From assembly GCA_963643465.1 (NCBI GenBank), contig CAVIJT010000019.1, forward strand, positions 1-52,469: a stretch of DNA of 52,469 nucleotides, in the 5' to 3' direction. Source of the stretch: CAG-411 sp963643465. Lineage in GTDB: Bacteria > Bacillota > Clostridia > Lachnospirales > Lachnospiraceae. Below the pieces are notes generated by a model that made no database searches, was not told the DNA's origin, and saw nothing but the letters and a program-made list of their open reading frames with translations. The position numbers and the translations under genes were made by a program. Below are positions 16,591-26,588 of the stretch, piece after piece (the stretch's first letter is position 1; every line of letters begins with the position of its first letter).

Positions 16591-17112
16591 TTGACGGAGG
16601 AACAGTTTGCAAGCTGTATAGGTCTGATGCTGGATGGAAACCGGGACGGTTTGCAGCAGATTTATCGGGCCTATGGAAAATACATATATATCATACTTTA
16701 TGATATTTTAAAGAATAAAGAAGATGCAGAAGACGTAACGACCGAATTTTTTTTGAAATTGTGGAATGTGGCAGAAAAGTATCAGGCAGGACATGGACAT
16801 AGGGCATGGATGGGAAGGATTGCTCACAATATGGCAATAGATTTTCTTCGAAAGAAAAAAATACATATTTCCTATGAAGATATGGAAGAAGAGGAAATCG
16901 GAGACAAAAATTTTGAGTCCGATACCGTCAATAAAATGGCGGTAGAGCAGGCAATCAAAACGCTGAAAAGAGAAGAACAGGAAATTGTGAATATGAAAAT
17001 CTTATTGCAAATGACCTTTCAGGAAATTGCAGATGCACTGGACAAACCTATGGGAACTGTGACCTGGCAGTATCGGCAGGCAATGGAAAAATTAAGGAGG
17101 TGTGGGCTTTGA
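16591..17112 (+). CDS. RNA polymerase ECF-type sigma factor
   Basis: A 173-residue ECF sigma factor. Region 2 includes DILKNKEDAEDVTTEFFLKLW (about 40-60) and region 4 is the helix-turn-helix LLQMTFQEIADALDKPMGTVT near the C-terminus. Start is TTG at 16591 with GGGAGGA at about 7 nt. Its stop overlaps the start of the next gene (TTGA), the usual coupling with an anti-sigma factor. It directs polymerase to a small regulon that I cannot define; its own operon has a housekeeping-type promoter. Confidence 0.92.
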   Translation: MTEEQFASCIGLMLDGNRDGLQQIYRAYGKYIYIILYDILKNKEDAEDVTTEFFLKLWNVAEKYQAGHGHRAWMGRIAHNMAIDFLRKKKIHISYEDMEEEEIGDKNFESDTVNKMAVEQAIKTLKREEQEIVNMKILLQMTFQEIADALDKPMGTVTWQYRQAMEKLRRCGL

Positions 17113-17912
17113 GTCGAGAATATGAAGATTGGGATGAAATAGAGGAAAACTATTTTGCAATAAAAGAGCAGGAGTTTGAACAAGTGAATATGCCGGAGCT
17201 TTGGAGCCGCATCGAGGAAAAATTGGACCAAAGCCAAGAACAGAAAGAGACAGACAATAAAAATGTAAAGAAAAATAAAAAAGCACGTTTTACATTGGGG
17301 AGAAAAGTTGTAGTTATGGGAACAGTAGCAGCCGCAGCATTGTTGGTGTTTGCCTCTTATTCTGTGATGCGGTCTGGAGTTGGAGAGAGCAGTGAACAGA
17401 TGCTAGGGGTAGAGAAAAGCAGTGATAGTAGCGCATCTTTATCGGAAGGAGCATTGCAGGAAGAAAAAACCGATGGGGAATTATCTAAATGGAAAGAGAA
17501 AACAGAGACAAATGCCAAAGAGGAAAGTGTAGAAGACAGTATAGCCAATTATGAGAGTGGTGCGGAAATGGAAATTAAGGGAAATAGCGGTGATATGGCA
17601 GAAACAGCAACAAGGGGAAACGTTATTCTTTTATATGTAGAAAAAGTAAATGGACTTTATGAGTTTTCTGTGAATTTGGAAAAATATTGCTTGCAATTCA
17701 TAGAAATAAGTGTTAATAAAAAAGAGGACGTTCTTGAAGTTGCATATTCCGAGTTTTCTGCTTCTGCTCAGGAAAAATTACAGGACGAGATTGAGGATAT
17801 CTCTGACACTGCCTTTTATGTGGATTCGGAAGGTGCATTATATATAGAAAAAGAAGACCGTTATTATGAGATATATTTGGAGGAGAAGGGAGACGGTTTC
17901 GATGGAAAATAA
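17109..17912 (+). CDS. Probable anti-sigma factor, single-pass membrane protein
   Basis: A 267-residue protein. A cytoplasmic N-terminus of about 60 residues contains NMPELWSRIEEKL, the kind of helix used to hold ECF sigma factors. A membrane span follows (about 62-82, VVVMGTVAAAALLVFASY), then an acidic outer domain. It lacks the HXXXCXXC zinc motif. The start is TTG at 17109: AAGGAGG lies 8 nt upstream and the codon overlaps the sigma stop. Expected to sequester the sigma factor until an envelope signal acts. It overlaps the amylase gene by 11 nt. Confidence 0.78.
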   Translation: MSREYEDWDEIEENYFAIKEQEFEQVNMPELWSRIEEKLDQSQEQKETDNKNVKKNKKARFTLGRKVVVMGTVAAAALLVFASYSVMRSGVGESSEQMLGVEKSSDSSASLSEGALQEEKTDGELSKWKEKTETNAKEESVEDSIANYESGAEMEIKGNSGDMAETATRGNVILLYVEKVNGLYEFSVNLEKYCLQFIEISVNKKEDVLEVAYSEFSASAQEKLQDEIEDISDTAFYVDSEGALYIEKEDRYYEIYLEEKGDGFDGK

Positions 17913-19413
17913 AACAATGATGCAATACTTTGAGTGGTATTTACCAAATGACCATTCTTTGTGGAAACGGGTCGCACAGGAGGCTGCAAGTTTAAAAGAG
18001 GCAGGAATTTCCAGCGTATGGTTGCCACCTGCTTATAAAGGCGCTCATGGAGACAGTGATGTAGGGTATGCAGTATACGATACTTATGATTTGGGAGAAT
18101 TTGACCAAAAGGGAAGTATTCCTACAAAATATGGAACGAAAGACGAATATTTAGCCGCTATTCGTACCTTACAGGAACAGGAAATTGAAGTTTTGGCAGA
18201 TATTGTATTGGGACATCGCCTTGGTGCAGATGATAAAGAGCGTATTTTTGCTTATGGAAGTGCGGATGAGGACCGAAACAGACAGACGCATGGCAAGAAA
18301 AAGGTAACGGTTTGGACGAAATTTACTTTTCCGGGACGAAATGGAACATATTCTGATTTTAAATGGGATTGGACAAATTTTCATGGAACAGATTATGATG
18401 CCCATAGCAGAGAGAATGGAATTTTGCGTTTTATTGGAAAAGAATGGGACAACCACGTAGACAGCGAAAATGGAAATTTTGATTATTTGATGGGTGTAGA
18501 CCTTGATATGTCTGATCCGGAAGTATTGGAAGAGTTGGATCGTTGGGGAGAATGGTATTTGAATTTTACTGGTGTAGACGGGTTCCGTATTGATGCGGTA
18601 AAACATATTGAATTCCGTTTCTTTAAAGTGTGGTTGGAGAAACTTCGTGCCTCCAGTGGAAAGAAATTGTTTGCAGTTGGAGAGTATTGGAATGCAGAGC
18701 TTAGCCGTTTGCAAAACTATATTGAAAAGTCTGGAAGGGCATTGTCTTTGTTTGATGTTCCATTGCATTTTCATATGTTTGACGCATCTAGAAGCAACGG
18801 AACTTACGATATGAGAAATTTGTTTAAAGATACTCTTGTGGAGGCAGACCCTGAACTTGCCGTTACATTTGTGGACAACCATGATACCCAGTACGGACAG
18901 GCATTAGAATCTTGGATTCTTCCTTGGTTTAAACCTATGGCGTATGCTTTAATTTTGCTTCGAGAGAAAGGATATCCATGTGTATTTTACGGAGATTACT
19001 ACGGAATTCCACATGATAAGATAAGTGCATTAAAAGAATTACCAAAACTATTAGAATTGCGTCAAAAAGCTGCCTATGGAGAACAGCATGATTATTTTGA
19101 CGATCCTTCCATTGTGGGTTGGGTAAGAGATGGAGATAGTGAACATCCAAATTCCGGATTTGCTTTGTTGATGACCATAAATAAAGCCGGTAGTAAGAAA
19201 ATGTTTGTGGGAGAACAACATGCAGGTGAGGTATATACCGATGTATTAGGAAATAATACAGACCGTATTGTGATTACAAAGGGTGGATTTGGTAATTTTA
19301 CGGTGTTGGATGGTTCTATGAGTATTTGGATGCCTAATGGTGAAAAGACGGAAGCTCCAGAGGATGACATAGAAGAAATAGAAGTGGAGCAGGAGAAGGA
19401 ACAAGAGGAATAA
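17902..19413 (+). CDS. Cytoplasmic alpha-amylase, GH13
   Basis: A 503-residue alpha-amylase of the GH13_5 type, hydrolysing internal alpha-1,4 bonds of starch, glycogen or maltodextrins. No signal peptide is present, so it acts inside the cell. Catalytic residues are visible: nucleophile Asp in GVDGFRIDAVKHI, acid/base Glu in FAVGEYWN and the stabilising Asp in FVDNHDTQ. The N-terminus MQYFEWYLPND is typical. The C-terminal 20 residues are almost all Glu/Asp, an unusual acidic tail. ATG at 17902 overlaps the anti-sigma gene, so it belongs to that operon. Confidence 0.95.
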   Translation: MENKTMMQYFEWYLPNDHSLWKRVAQEAASLKEAGISSVWLPPAYKGAHGDSDVGYAVYDTYDLGEFDQKGSIPTKYGTKDEYLAAIRTLQEQEIEVLADIVLGHRLGADDKERIFAYGSADEDRNRQTHGKKKVTVWTKFTFPGRNGTYSDFKWDWTNFHGTDYDAHSRENGILRFIGKEWDNHVDSENGNFDYLMGVDLDMSDPEVLEELDRWGEWYLNFTGVDGFRIDAVKHIEFRFFKVWLEKLRASSGKKLFAVGEYWNAELSRLQNYIEKSGRALSLFDVPLHFHMFDASRSNGTYDMRNLFKDTLVEADPELAVTFVDNHDTQYGQALESWILPWFKPMAYALILLREKGYPCVFYGDYYGIPHDKISALKELPKLLELRQKAAYGEQHDYFDDPSIVGWVRDGDSEHPNSGFALLMTINKAGSKKMFVGEQHAGEVYTDVLGNNTDRIVITKGGFGNFTVLDGSMSIWMPNGEKTEAPEDDIEEIEVEQEKEQEE

Positions 19414-19455
19414 AAACGAATATGATAAAAAAATGAAAAAAAATAAAAAAAGTGC

Positions 19456-19484
19456 TTGCATTCTAAAATGAAATCATATATAAT
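19456..19484 (+). promoter_or_regulatory. Promoter of tRNA-Gln
   Basis: TTGCAT (19456-19461) and TATAAT (19479-19484) with a 17-nt spacer, 33 nt before the tRNA. Confidence 0.7.
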
Positions 19485-19517
19485 AATCATTGTCGCTGAG
19501 AGATGCGACATGAATAT

Positions 19518-19589
19518 TGGGATATCGCCAAGCGGTAAGGCACTGGATTCTGATTCCAGCATTCGGGGGTTCAAATCCCTCTATCCCAG
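19518..19589 (+). tRNA. tRNA-Gln(CTG)
   Basis: Acceptor arms TGGGATA and TATCCCA pair. The anticodon stem CTGGA/TCCAG encloses TTCTGAT, giving anticodon CTG, which reads CAG. The T-loop GTTCAAATC is present, the discriminator base is G, and CCA is not encoded. Confidence 0.95.
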
Positions 19590-19595
19590 CTAATG

Positions 19596-19627
19596 ACCTC
19601 ATACAGACATCTGTGTGAGGTTTTTTT
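19596..19627 (+). terminator. Terminator after tRNA-Gln
   Basis: ACCTCATACAG pairs with CTGTGTGAGGT across a 4-nt loop and is followed by seven T. Confidence 0.9.
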
Positions 19628-19989
19628 GATTTTTTATACCATTCGAAACTTTTTCCTATATTTGGATTCCCACATAGTAGCTGCAAATTTGGAGTAAATA
19701 AATTTTAAATATATATGATTCTTTTTAAAAATAAGCATGTCTTTTTTTGAAAGGAAATATAATATATGGTATACTATAAACACTTGGCGAAATTTTATTG
19801 CTGTTTTATAGCAGTGTCAGCGAATTTTGTTGGCGGACTTTTTGGATGTTTGGAAAGTAGGGAGGGAACAGAAATAAAATAAATACTCGTCTTGTGAGAT
19901 GGTATGTTCTATCTGGAATGTTTCAATGAGGCGATGGAACAGATAGGCAAAATGCCAACAATACATATTCAGAATGGAGGAGCAAAAAA
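19628..19989 (+). other. Long leader region upstream of the subtilase
   Basis: A gene-free stretch of 362 nt. It has the promoter at 19747-19775, giving a leader of about 200 nt. Within the leader, TATCTG (19908-19913) can pair with CAGATA (19940-19945), and GGCAAAATGCC forms a small hairpin. I recognise no known riboswitch class. Confidence 0.55.
19747..19775 (+). promoter_or_regulatory. Promoter of subtilase gene
   Basis: TTGAAA (19747-19752) and TATACT (19770-19775) with a 17-nt spacer. It predicts a 5' UTR of roughly 205-210 nt. Confidence 0.7.
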
Positions 19990-22900
19990 ATGAAAAAGGT
20001 TTTCAAAAGTGCAGTATCGCTTACAATGGCAGCAGCTATGACTGTCAGCGTATTGCCTGAGAAAGGATGGGAGCGTCAAGGGATTGAGGCCTTGGCGAAA
20101 AGCAGCCAGGAGTCAGCAGTGACCCAGAAGCTTGCAAATGACAAAGGAAATTTGTCAAAATTGCCTGATAAGAATGCAAAGAAGGAAAAGTCGACCTACA
20201 AAGAGGGACAGGCAATTGTCATGTATCGAACGAAGCAGTCTACAATAAAGAAATCGTCTGTCGGAAATAAGGCTATGTTTGGCAGCGATATTACAGTAGA
20301 GAATTCCTGTGAATTTACGTTGGATTCGAAAAAAGGAAATATGTCTACAAAGAGTTTAGGAACAAAAACAGGATATACTGTTTCGTTAGTTCGTTCTGCA
20401 ACTCTTTCAACAAAAGAGTTGATTACTTCTTTACAGAACACAGATGGTGTGCTATATGCCCAACCAAACTATATTCGCGAAATTGATACAGCACAATCCA
20501 ATTACGAAAAATATTTGTGGGGATTGGACAACAAAGGACAGTTTGGCGGAAAAGAAAATGTTGACGTGGGTATTAAAAATGTAGATAAGAGTCAGTATTC
20601 CAAAGATGAAAAGGTTATTGCATTGGTAGATACTGGTATAGACTACACACACAAAGATTTAGAACAAGCCGTTTGGCAGAATCCATATCAGGATGAATTG
20701 AAGGGTGCCAATGGTTATGACTTTGTCAATGGAGATACCGATCCTATGGATGATAATGGACATGGTACGCATTGTTCTGGAATTATGGCAGCAAATGGTC
20801 AGGATAACAGCGGTGTGACAGGTATTGCAGATGGTTCCAATGTGAAAATCATGGCATTAAAAGTTTTTGATGCAGATGGTGCGGGTGATACATATTCAGC
20901 AATTAGTGCTTATAACTATATTTATAAAGCTCAGCAGCTTGGTGTCAACGTAGTAGCAGTAAATAACTCATGGGGCGGTATGCTTGACTATGAGTATGGC
21001 GATGACGTGCTGGAAGAGGTTATCAATCTAGTTGGTGAAAAAGGTGCTGTGTCTGTATGTGCAGCTTCTAATGAAGGAACAGATAACGATGAGTATGAAG
21101 ATATTAGTCCTGCATGTTTGGATAGTGACTATATTATCTCGGTAGCAGCTACCAATGCAGAAGGCGAATTGGCAAACTTCTCTAACTATGGTGCTACTAC
21201 AGTAGATATAGCTGCGCCTGGTAGTGATATTTTGTCTACCGTTTCTTATGACAATTTTACTCCAAGTATTTATGAGAAACCAGAAGAACTTTGTGGTTAT
21301 TATCAGGATTTTAGTCAGGAGCCACAGCAGGTGAAAGTAGAAGAGTTGGCAGATGCTGATTTGACAGCAGTAACTGGTGGTGCTGTGTATGCAGTGGAAG
21401 CAGAAGGAGATGCTAAAGTCAGCGTAACACGCTCTGACAAACATTATGTGGAATCTGCAAATGGAAATAACAGTTCATTGATGTGGAAAATTGAAAATGC
21501 ACAGATGAATGAAGAGTATAAGATTTATATTGCTTATGATAAAGAGGCAAGTACAACACCTGTGTATCAGAATTTCATGTATCGTATGGAACAACCGGAA
21601 TTTTCATGGGACAAATTTTATACAGAGGAAGATTACTATCCTACTTTCTTAAATGTATCAGATACAAAGGTTACAACAGGAAGTGCGATAGAGTCTAAGC
21701 TAATTGGTACTACCTATATATTAGACTCAAGTAATTATTGGTCACAATGCAACTATAAAGAAATGAACAAATTAAGTGAAAAAGATGCAGGACGTTATGT
21801 GTTTGAAATTGATCTTTTAATTGGAATGGATGGAGATTATACATTCTATTTAGACGATTTTGCAAACAGTAAAGCAGAAGTGACTTCTGATCAGTTTGGA
21901 AAATATGCCTATTATAATGGAACCTCTATGGCAACACCATATGTGACAGGTAGTGTGGCAGTAGCAAAAGCATTATATCCAAAGGATACAGCAATAGAGA
22001 GCAGAGAACGTATCGTTACTTCTGCAAAAGAAACAGAAGCCTTAAAGGGAAAAGTAGCTTCTAATGGAATGTTATGCGTAGAAAATTTTGCAAAACCAAA
22101 ACCTTCGATTACAAATGCAGTTATGGACAAAGGAACCGTAACATTAAGTGGTACATTCTTTGGAGAAAATCCAAGTGTAACAGTAAATGGAGAAGCAGTA
22201 ACATTGACTTCCAGCAGTGATAGTAAAGTATCTTTTGCAGCAAAGGAAAATCAGAAACTTGAAATTACTTTGGCAAATCAGCAGGGAACTACAACTACTT
22301 CTTATTTCTTTACAGGAGGGGAACAAAGCAAGGCAACTGCAGTTACAGACAATATATCTGGAGTTAGCGAAGTAGTGTCTGATGGAGATCAGATTTATAT
22401 GGTGAATGATTACGGTTATGCAGTAGCTTATCCGGTACAGAATGAGATGTATTACTATTCTGGAGAACTTTATGGAGAAAATAAAGAGTCACTTCCTTAT
22501 TTGGAAATGTGTAGTGTGGCAGAATCTTTTGACAAGGAGCATATTTTTGGTAAGGAATACAAAACAGTTGTAGATTATGATTTGTCTAAAATTACAGATA
22601 CTGTTAGCTGTGGAAAGCAACTATACACTATAGTTGCAATGGACATGGGCTATGCGAAAGAGTTAGCATTAGTAAAACTGAACGAAGAAAAGGCAGAATG
22701 GGATTTTGTTGCAAGCGTGCCAAAAATCTATAAAAATATGGAAGGTGCTACATTTGCAGCTTATGGAAATGCTTTGTATTTAATCGGTGGTTATCAGGTA
22801 GAAAATCAAAAGACAGTGTCTACGGTATATCGTTTTGATTTAGCAAATAATCAGTGGAGCGAAGTAGCGTCATTGCCAGAAGGAAAATTCTTATCAAAGG

Positions 22901-24237
22901 CAGTGTGGACCAATGGGAAATTAGCTGTAATCCTTGGTGGTACAGGTGATGAAAAAACAGCAGGAAGTGGAAAGACATTCTTCTTTGATGGAACCAACTG
23001 GACAGAGGGTGCAGCACTTACTGGTGTGTTAGAGGAAAATGAAACTTCGGTATCAGTGGCTTACTCTAAGGAATTAAAAGATAGCGAAGACCTTGTAGTA
23101 GATCATTCTTATAGTACAGCTAAGCGTACACTCCATTATTATGATGGAGCTATAGGTGCAACTGACGAGGGAATGGTTATCACAGGATTGAAAGTGGAAG
23201 GAATTGGAAATACATTTAGTTATAATGTTTCTTCAAATTCATACCAAACATTAGGTATCAAGTTCTCAACTCTTGCAAAAGATGATAATGTAGTAGGAGC
23301 TACCGTAGGAAATAAATTCTATATTTTCAGCGGACAGCAGAAGAGTTTGGCAGTAGAGGAATACTATTATGAATATTATTCCAATAGCGGACTTTGTGCA
23401 AAAGAGCAAGAAGTAACCACACAACAGACTGGATATGAGGATGTAGGAACAGATTATGTAACTCTTATTACTACTGTTGATGTAAAACATACCACTTGTC
23501 AGGTTGTGCAGGCGGAGACTTATGAGGGTGGTTATGTAGACGGACTTGGAAGCTATAACAATGGAGAATATGCGCACCTTAAGATTTATACAAATGATGA
23601 TTTCTTCTTGAAAGGTTGGGCTGTAGACGGAGTACCACAGACAGCTACCAATGCGGCTGTTTTAGTAAAGAATCCAACAACTACAGTTTCTGCGGACTTT
23701 GGTAAGTATGTAACAATGGTTATGCTAGGAGAAGAAATGGTAGAGGCTGGTTCTCAAGTGATGATGAACAGTTATATCTATCCAGAAGATGCGGATAATC
23801 AGAAGTTGACTTGGGTATCCAGTGATGAAACGGTAGCAACAGTAGATGAAAATGGTATCGTTACTGCAAAAGCAGATGCAGCAGGAAAGACTGTGGAGAT
23901 TAGAGCCATTGCAGAAGATAGAGGAACCATATATGGAGTTGGTACTGTTAATGTAATAGCAAAAGAGAAAACCGTTGCAGTAAAGAAAATTAAACTTACC
24001 GCATCTAAAAAGACAATTAAAGTTGGAAAATCTATTAAGATAAAAGCAACTGTAAAACCAGTAACAGCAACAAACAAGAAGTTAAGTTGGAAGACCAGCA
24101 ACAAGAAGTATGCTACTGTAACACAGAAAGGAAAAGTTACAGCGAAAAAGAAAGGAAAAGGGCATACAGTAAAAATTACAGCAACTTCAAAGAGTAATCC
24201 TAAGATTAAAGGAACTATAAAATTAAAGATTAAGTAA
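19990..24237 (+). CDS. Secreted S8 subtilisin-like serine protease with Kelch and Big_2 domains
   Basis: A 1415-residue exported protease. After a signal peptide (about 1-25) comes an I9-like propeptide (to about 165). The subtilase domain has Asp214 (VDTGIDYTH), His258 (GHGTHCSG) and Ser646 (NGTSMATP). A segment of about 215 residues with jelly-roll-like character is inserted between the SVAATN/DIAAPG region and the catalytic Ser. Downstream are a Kelch-like region (about 910-1030, ALYLIGGYQ and LAVILGG), an InlB-like repeat (GWAVDG) and two Big_2 Ig-like domains; the last is strongly Lys-rich. No LPXTG is present. GGAGGAG precedes the ATG. Likely degrades extracellular proteins or peptides for amino acids. 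Confidence 0.93.
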   Translation: MKKVFKSAVSLTMAAAMTVSVLPEKGWERQGIEALAKSSQESAVTQKLANDKGNLSKLPDKNAKKEKSTYKEGQAIVMYRTKQSTIKKSSVGNKAMFGSDITVENSCEFTLDSKKGNMSTKSLGTKTGYTVSLVRSATLSTKELITSLQNTDGVLYAQPNYIREIDTAQSNYEKYLWGLDNKGQFGGKENVDVGIKNVDKSQYSKDEKVIALVDTGIDYTHKDLEQAVWQNPYQDELKGANGYDFVNGDTDPMDDNGHGTHCSGIMAANGQDNSGVTGIADGSNVKIMALKVFDADGAGDTYSAISAYNYIYKAQQLGVNVVAVNNSWGGMLDYEYGDDVLEEVINLVGEKGAVSVCAASNEGTDNDEYEDISPACLDSDYIISVAATNAEGELANFSNYGATTVDIAAPGSDILSTVSYDNFTPSIYEKPEELCGYYQDFSQEPQQVKVEELADADLTAVTGGAVYAVEAEGDAKVSVTRSDKHYVESANGNNSSLMWKIENAQMNEEYKIYIAYDKEASTTPVYQNFMYRMEQPEFSWDKFYTEEDYYPTFLNVSDTKVTTGSAIESKLIGTTYILDSSNYWSQCNYKEMNKLSEKDAGRYVFEIDLLIGMDGDYTFYLDDFANSKAEVTSDQFGKYAYYNGTSMATPYVTGSVAVAKALYPKDTAIESRERIVTSAKETEALKGKVASNGMLCVENFAKPKPSITNAVMDKGTVTLSGTFFGENPSVTVNGEAVTLTSSSDSKVSFAAKENQKLEITLANQQGTTTTSYFFTGGEQSKATAVTDNISGVSEVVSDGDQIYMVNDYGYAVAYPVQNEMYYYSGELYGENKESLPYLEMCSVAESFDKEHIFGKEYKTVVDYDLSKITDTVSCGKQLYTIVAMDMGYAKELALVKLNEEKAEWDFVASVPKIYKNMEGATFAAYGNALYLIGGYQVENQKTVSTVYRFDLANNQWSEVASLPEGKFLSKAVWTNGKLAVILGGTGDEKTAGSGKTFFFDGTNWTEGAALTGVLEENETSVSVAYSKELKDSEDLVVDHSYSTAKRTLHYYDGAIGATDEGMVITGLKVEGIGNTFSYNVSSNSYQTLGIKFSTLAKDDNVVGATVGNKFYIFSGQQKSLAVEEYYYEYYSNSGLCAKEQEVTTQQTGYEDVGTDYVTLITTVDVKHTTCQVVQAETYEGGYVDGLGSYNNGEYAHLKIYTNDDFFLKGWAVDGVPQTATNAAVLVKNPTTTVSADFGKYVTMVMLGEEMVEAGSQVMMNSYIYPEDADNQKLTWVSSDETVATVDENGIVTAKADAAGKTVEIRAIAEDRGTIYGVGTVNVIAKEKTVAVKKIKLTASKKTIKVGKSIKIKATVKPVTATNKKLSWKTSNKKYATVTQKGKVTAKKKGKGHTVKITATSKSNPKIKGTIKLKIK

Positions 24238-24251
24238 TGGGAGATTTACAG

Positions 24252-26396
24252 ATGGACATTGCAAAACAGTTAAAAGAAGAATTAAACATTGAGTTATGGC
24301 AGGTAGAGGCAGTAATACAGCTCATTGATGAGGGGAATACCATTCCCTTCATCGCTCGTTATCGTAAGGAAAAACATGGCTCTTTAGATGACGAACAGCT
24401 TAGAAATCTTAGCGAACGTCTTACCTATTTGAGAAATTTGGAGGATAAAAAGAATCAGGTTCTTGCCAGCATTGAAGAGCAGGGAAAACTGACAGAGGAA
24501 TTAAAGGCACAGATTTTAGCCGCAACTACCCAAGTATTGGTAGATGATTTGTATCGTCCATATCGTCCAAAGAGAAGAACCAGAGCTACGATTGCGAAAG
24601 AAAAAGGCTTGGAAGGACTTGCCAATATTATTAGCCTTCAGATGACAGAACATTCCATTGAAAAAGAGGCAGAGGCATATTTATCAGAAGAAAAGGAAGT
24701 AACAACGGTGGAGGCTGCCATTCAAGGAGCTATGGATATCATTGCAGAAACCATTTCTGATGAAGCAGATTATCGTACCAGAATTCGTGATTTGACCGTA
24801 AAGGAAGGTGTGATTACATCTGTTGCAAAGGATGAACAGGCACAATCCGTTTACGAAATGTACTATGATTTTGAAGAGAAAATCAATAAAATTGCGGGAC
24901 ATAGGGTACTTGCCCTCAATCGTGGAGAAAAAGAAAAGATTTTAACTGTAAAAGTAGTGGCACCGGAAGAGGATATTTTACGATATTTGGAGAGAAAGGT
25001 CATCACAAAAGAAAATCCAAATACCACTCAGATTTTAAAGGATACAGTCGCAGATAGCTATTCTCGTTTGATTGCACCAGCTATAGAGCGAGAAATTAGA
25101 AATGATTTGACTGAAAAGGCAGAAGACGGCGCAATTAAAGTTTTTGGAAAAAATTTAGAGCAGCTTTTGATGCAGCCTCCAATTGTAGGTCAGGTTGTTC
25201 TTGGATGGGACCCAGCGTTCCGTACCGGATGTAAACTTGCAGTAGTAGATGCAACTGGAAAGGTATTAGACACTACAGTTGTATATCCTACAGAACCACA
25301 AAATAAAGTGGAACAGACAAAGAAAACTGTAAAAGCAATGATTGACAAATATAACATTACTTTGATTTCTGTGGGAAATGGTACTGCATCCAGAGAGTCA
25401 GAATGTGTCATTGTGGACATGTTAAAGGAAATAAAAAAGCCTGTTCAGTATGTGATTGTAAATGAGGCAGGTGCATCTGTATATTCCGCAAGTAAACTTG
25501 CCACTGAGGAGTTTCCAAACTTTGATGTGGGACAGAGAAGTGCTACATCCATTGCCAGACGACTTCAAGATCCCCTTGCAGAACTTGTAAAGATTGATCC
25601 AAAGTCTATTGGTGTAGGGCAGTATCAGCATGATATGAACCAGAAAAAACTAGGAGAGGCATTAACTGGAGTAGTTGAAGGTTCTGTAAATAAAGTTGGT
25701 GTAGATGTGAATACCGCATCTGTGGCATTACTGGAATACGTGTCTGGTATCAGCAAGGCACTTGCGAAAAATATTGTGGCTTATCGTGAGGATAACGGAC
25801 GTTTTACAAATCGAAAGCAGCTTTTGAAAGTGGCAAAACTAGGGCCAAAGGCATTTGAACAGTGTGCTGGATTTATGCGTATTAACGATGGTGAGAATCC
25901 ATTAGATGGAACCAGTGTGCATCCAGAGTCTTATGAGGCAGCGGAAAAGTTGTTAGATAAAATCGGCTTAAAGAAAGAGGACATAAAAGGTGGTGTCAAA
26001 GGTCTCAATCTTTTAGTAAAAGACAAAAAGAAAATGGCACAAGAACTTGAGATTGGAGAAGAAACCCTGCTTGATATTATGAAAGAGCTGGAAAAACCAG
26101 GACGTGATCCTCGTGATGAAATGCCAAAACCAATTCTTCGTACAGATGTATTGGAGATGAAGGATTTGACACCGGGCATGATTTTAAAAGGAACGGTTCG
26201 CAACGTCATTGACTTTGGTGCATTTGTGGACATCGGAGTGCATCAGGATGGCTTGGTTCATATCTCTCAGCTTGCAGACAAATATGTAAAACACCCATTA
26301 GACGTAGTTAGTGTAGGAGATATTGTAGAAGTAAAAGTAATGAGTGTGGATTTGCAAAAGAAGAGAATCCAATTAACTATGAGAATGGGTGATTAA
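24252..26396 (+). CDS. tex: Tex family RNA-binding transcription accessory protein
   Basis: A 714-residue Tex protein, close to the usual 700-780. Domain order: N-terminal helical Tex domain (IPFIARYRKEKHGSLDDEQL), YqgF/RNase H-like domain (GWDPAFRTGCKLAVVD), helix-hairpin-helix region (NTASVALLEYVSGI), and a C-terminal S1 RNA-binding domain (VRNVIDFGAFVDIGVHQDGL). Tex proteins bind nucleic acid and affect transcription, and in some pathogens toxin expression. ATG at 24252 has GGGAG at 8 nt; an in-frame ATG at 24237 overlaps the subtilase stop. Transcription may read through from the subtilase. Confidence 0.94.
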   Translation: MDIAKQLKEELNIELWQVEAVIQLIDEGNTIPFIARYRKEKHGSLDDEQLRNLSERLTYLRNLEDKKNQVLASIEEQGKLTEELKAQILAATTQVLVDDLYRPYRPKRRTRATIAKEKGLEGLANIISLQMTEHSIEKEAEAYLSEEKEVTTVEAAIQGAMDIIAETISDEADYRTRIRDLTVKEGVITSVAKDEQAQSVYEMYYDFEEKINKIAGHRVLALNRGEKEKILTVKVVAPEEDILRYLERKVITKENPNTTQILKDTVADSYSRLIAPAIEREIRNDLTEKAEDGAIKVFGKNLEQLLMQPPIVGQVVLGWDPAFRTGCKLAVVDATGKVLDTTVVYPTEPQNKVEQTKKTVKAMIDKYNITLISVGNGTASRESECVIVDMLKEIKKPVQYVIVNEAGASVYSASKLATEEFPNFDVGQRSATSIARRLQDPLAELVKIDPKSIGVGQYQHDMNQKKLGEALTGVVEGSVNKVGVDVNTASVALLEYVSGISKALAKNIVAYREDNGRFTNRKQLLKVAKLGPKAFEQCAGFMRINDGENPLDGTSVHPESYEAAEKLLDKIGLKKEDIKGGVKGLNLLVKDKKKMAQELEIGEETLLDIMKELEKPGRDPRDEMPKPILRTDVLEMKDLTPGMILKGTVRNVIDFGAFVDIGVHQDGLVHISQLADKYVKHPLDVVSVGDIVEVKVMSVDLQKKRIQLTMRMGD

Positions 26397-26437
26397 TAGC
26401 TCATATTTTGTAAGGAAACAATAGAACAAAATTGAAA

Positions 26438-26465
26438 GAAATGGGGCTGTAAGCAGCCCCATTTC
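26438..26465. terminator. Terminator after tex
   Basis: GAAATGGGGCTG (26438-26449) pairs perfectly with CAGCCCCATTTC (26454-26465), and TTTGTGTG follows. Confidence 0.85.
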
Positions 26466-26588
26466 TTTGTGTGTATATTTTTAAATGATACTTCACAAAA
26501 ATAGAGAGAGATGCTAGAATAAATAAGGACTTTTAGGGGATAACAGAGAAGTGAGGAAAAATGGTTTGTTATGGGGAAAGGAGAAAAA

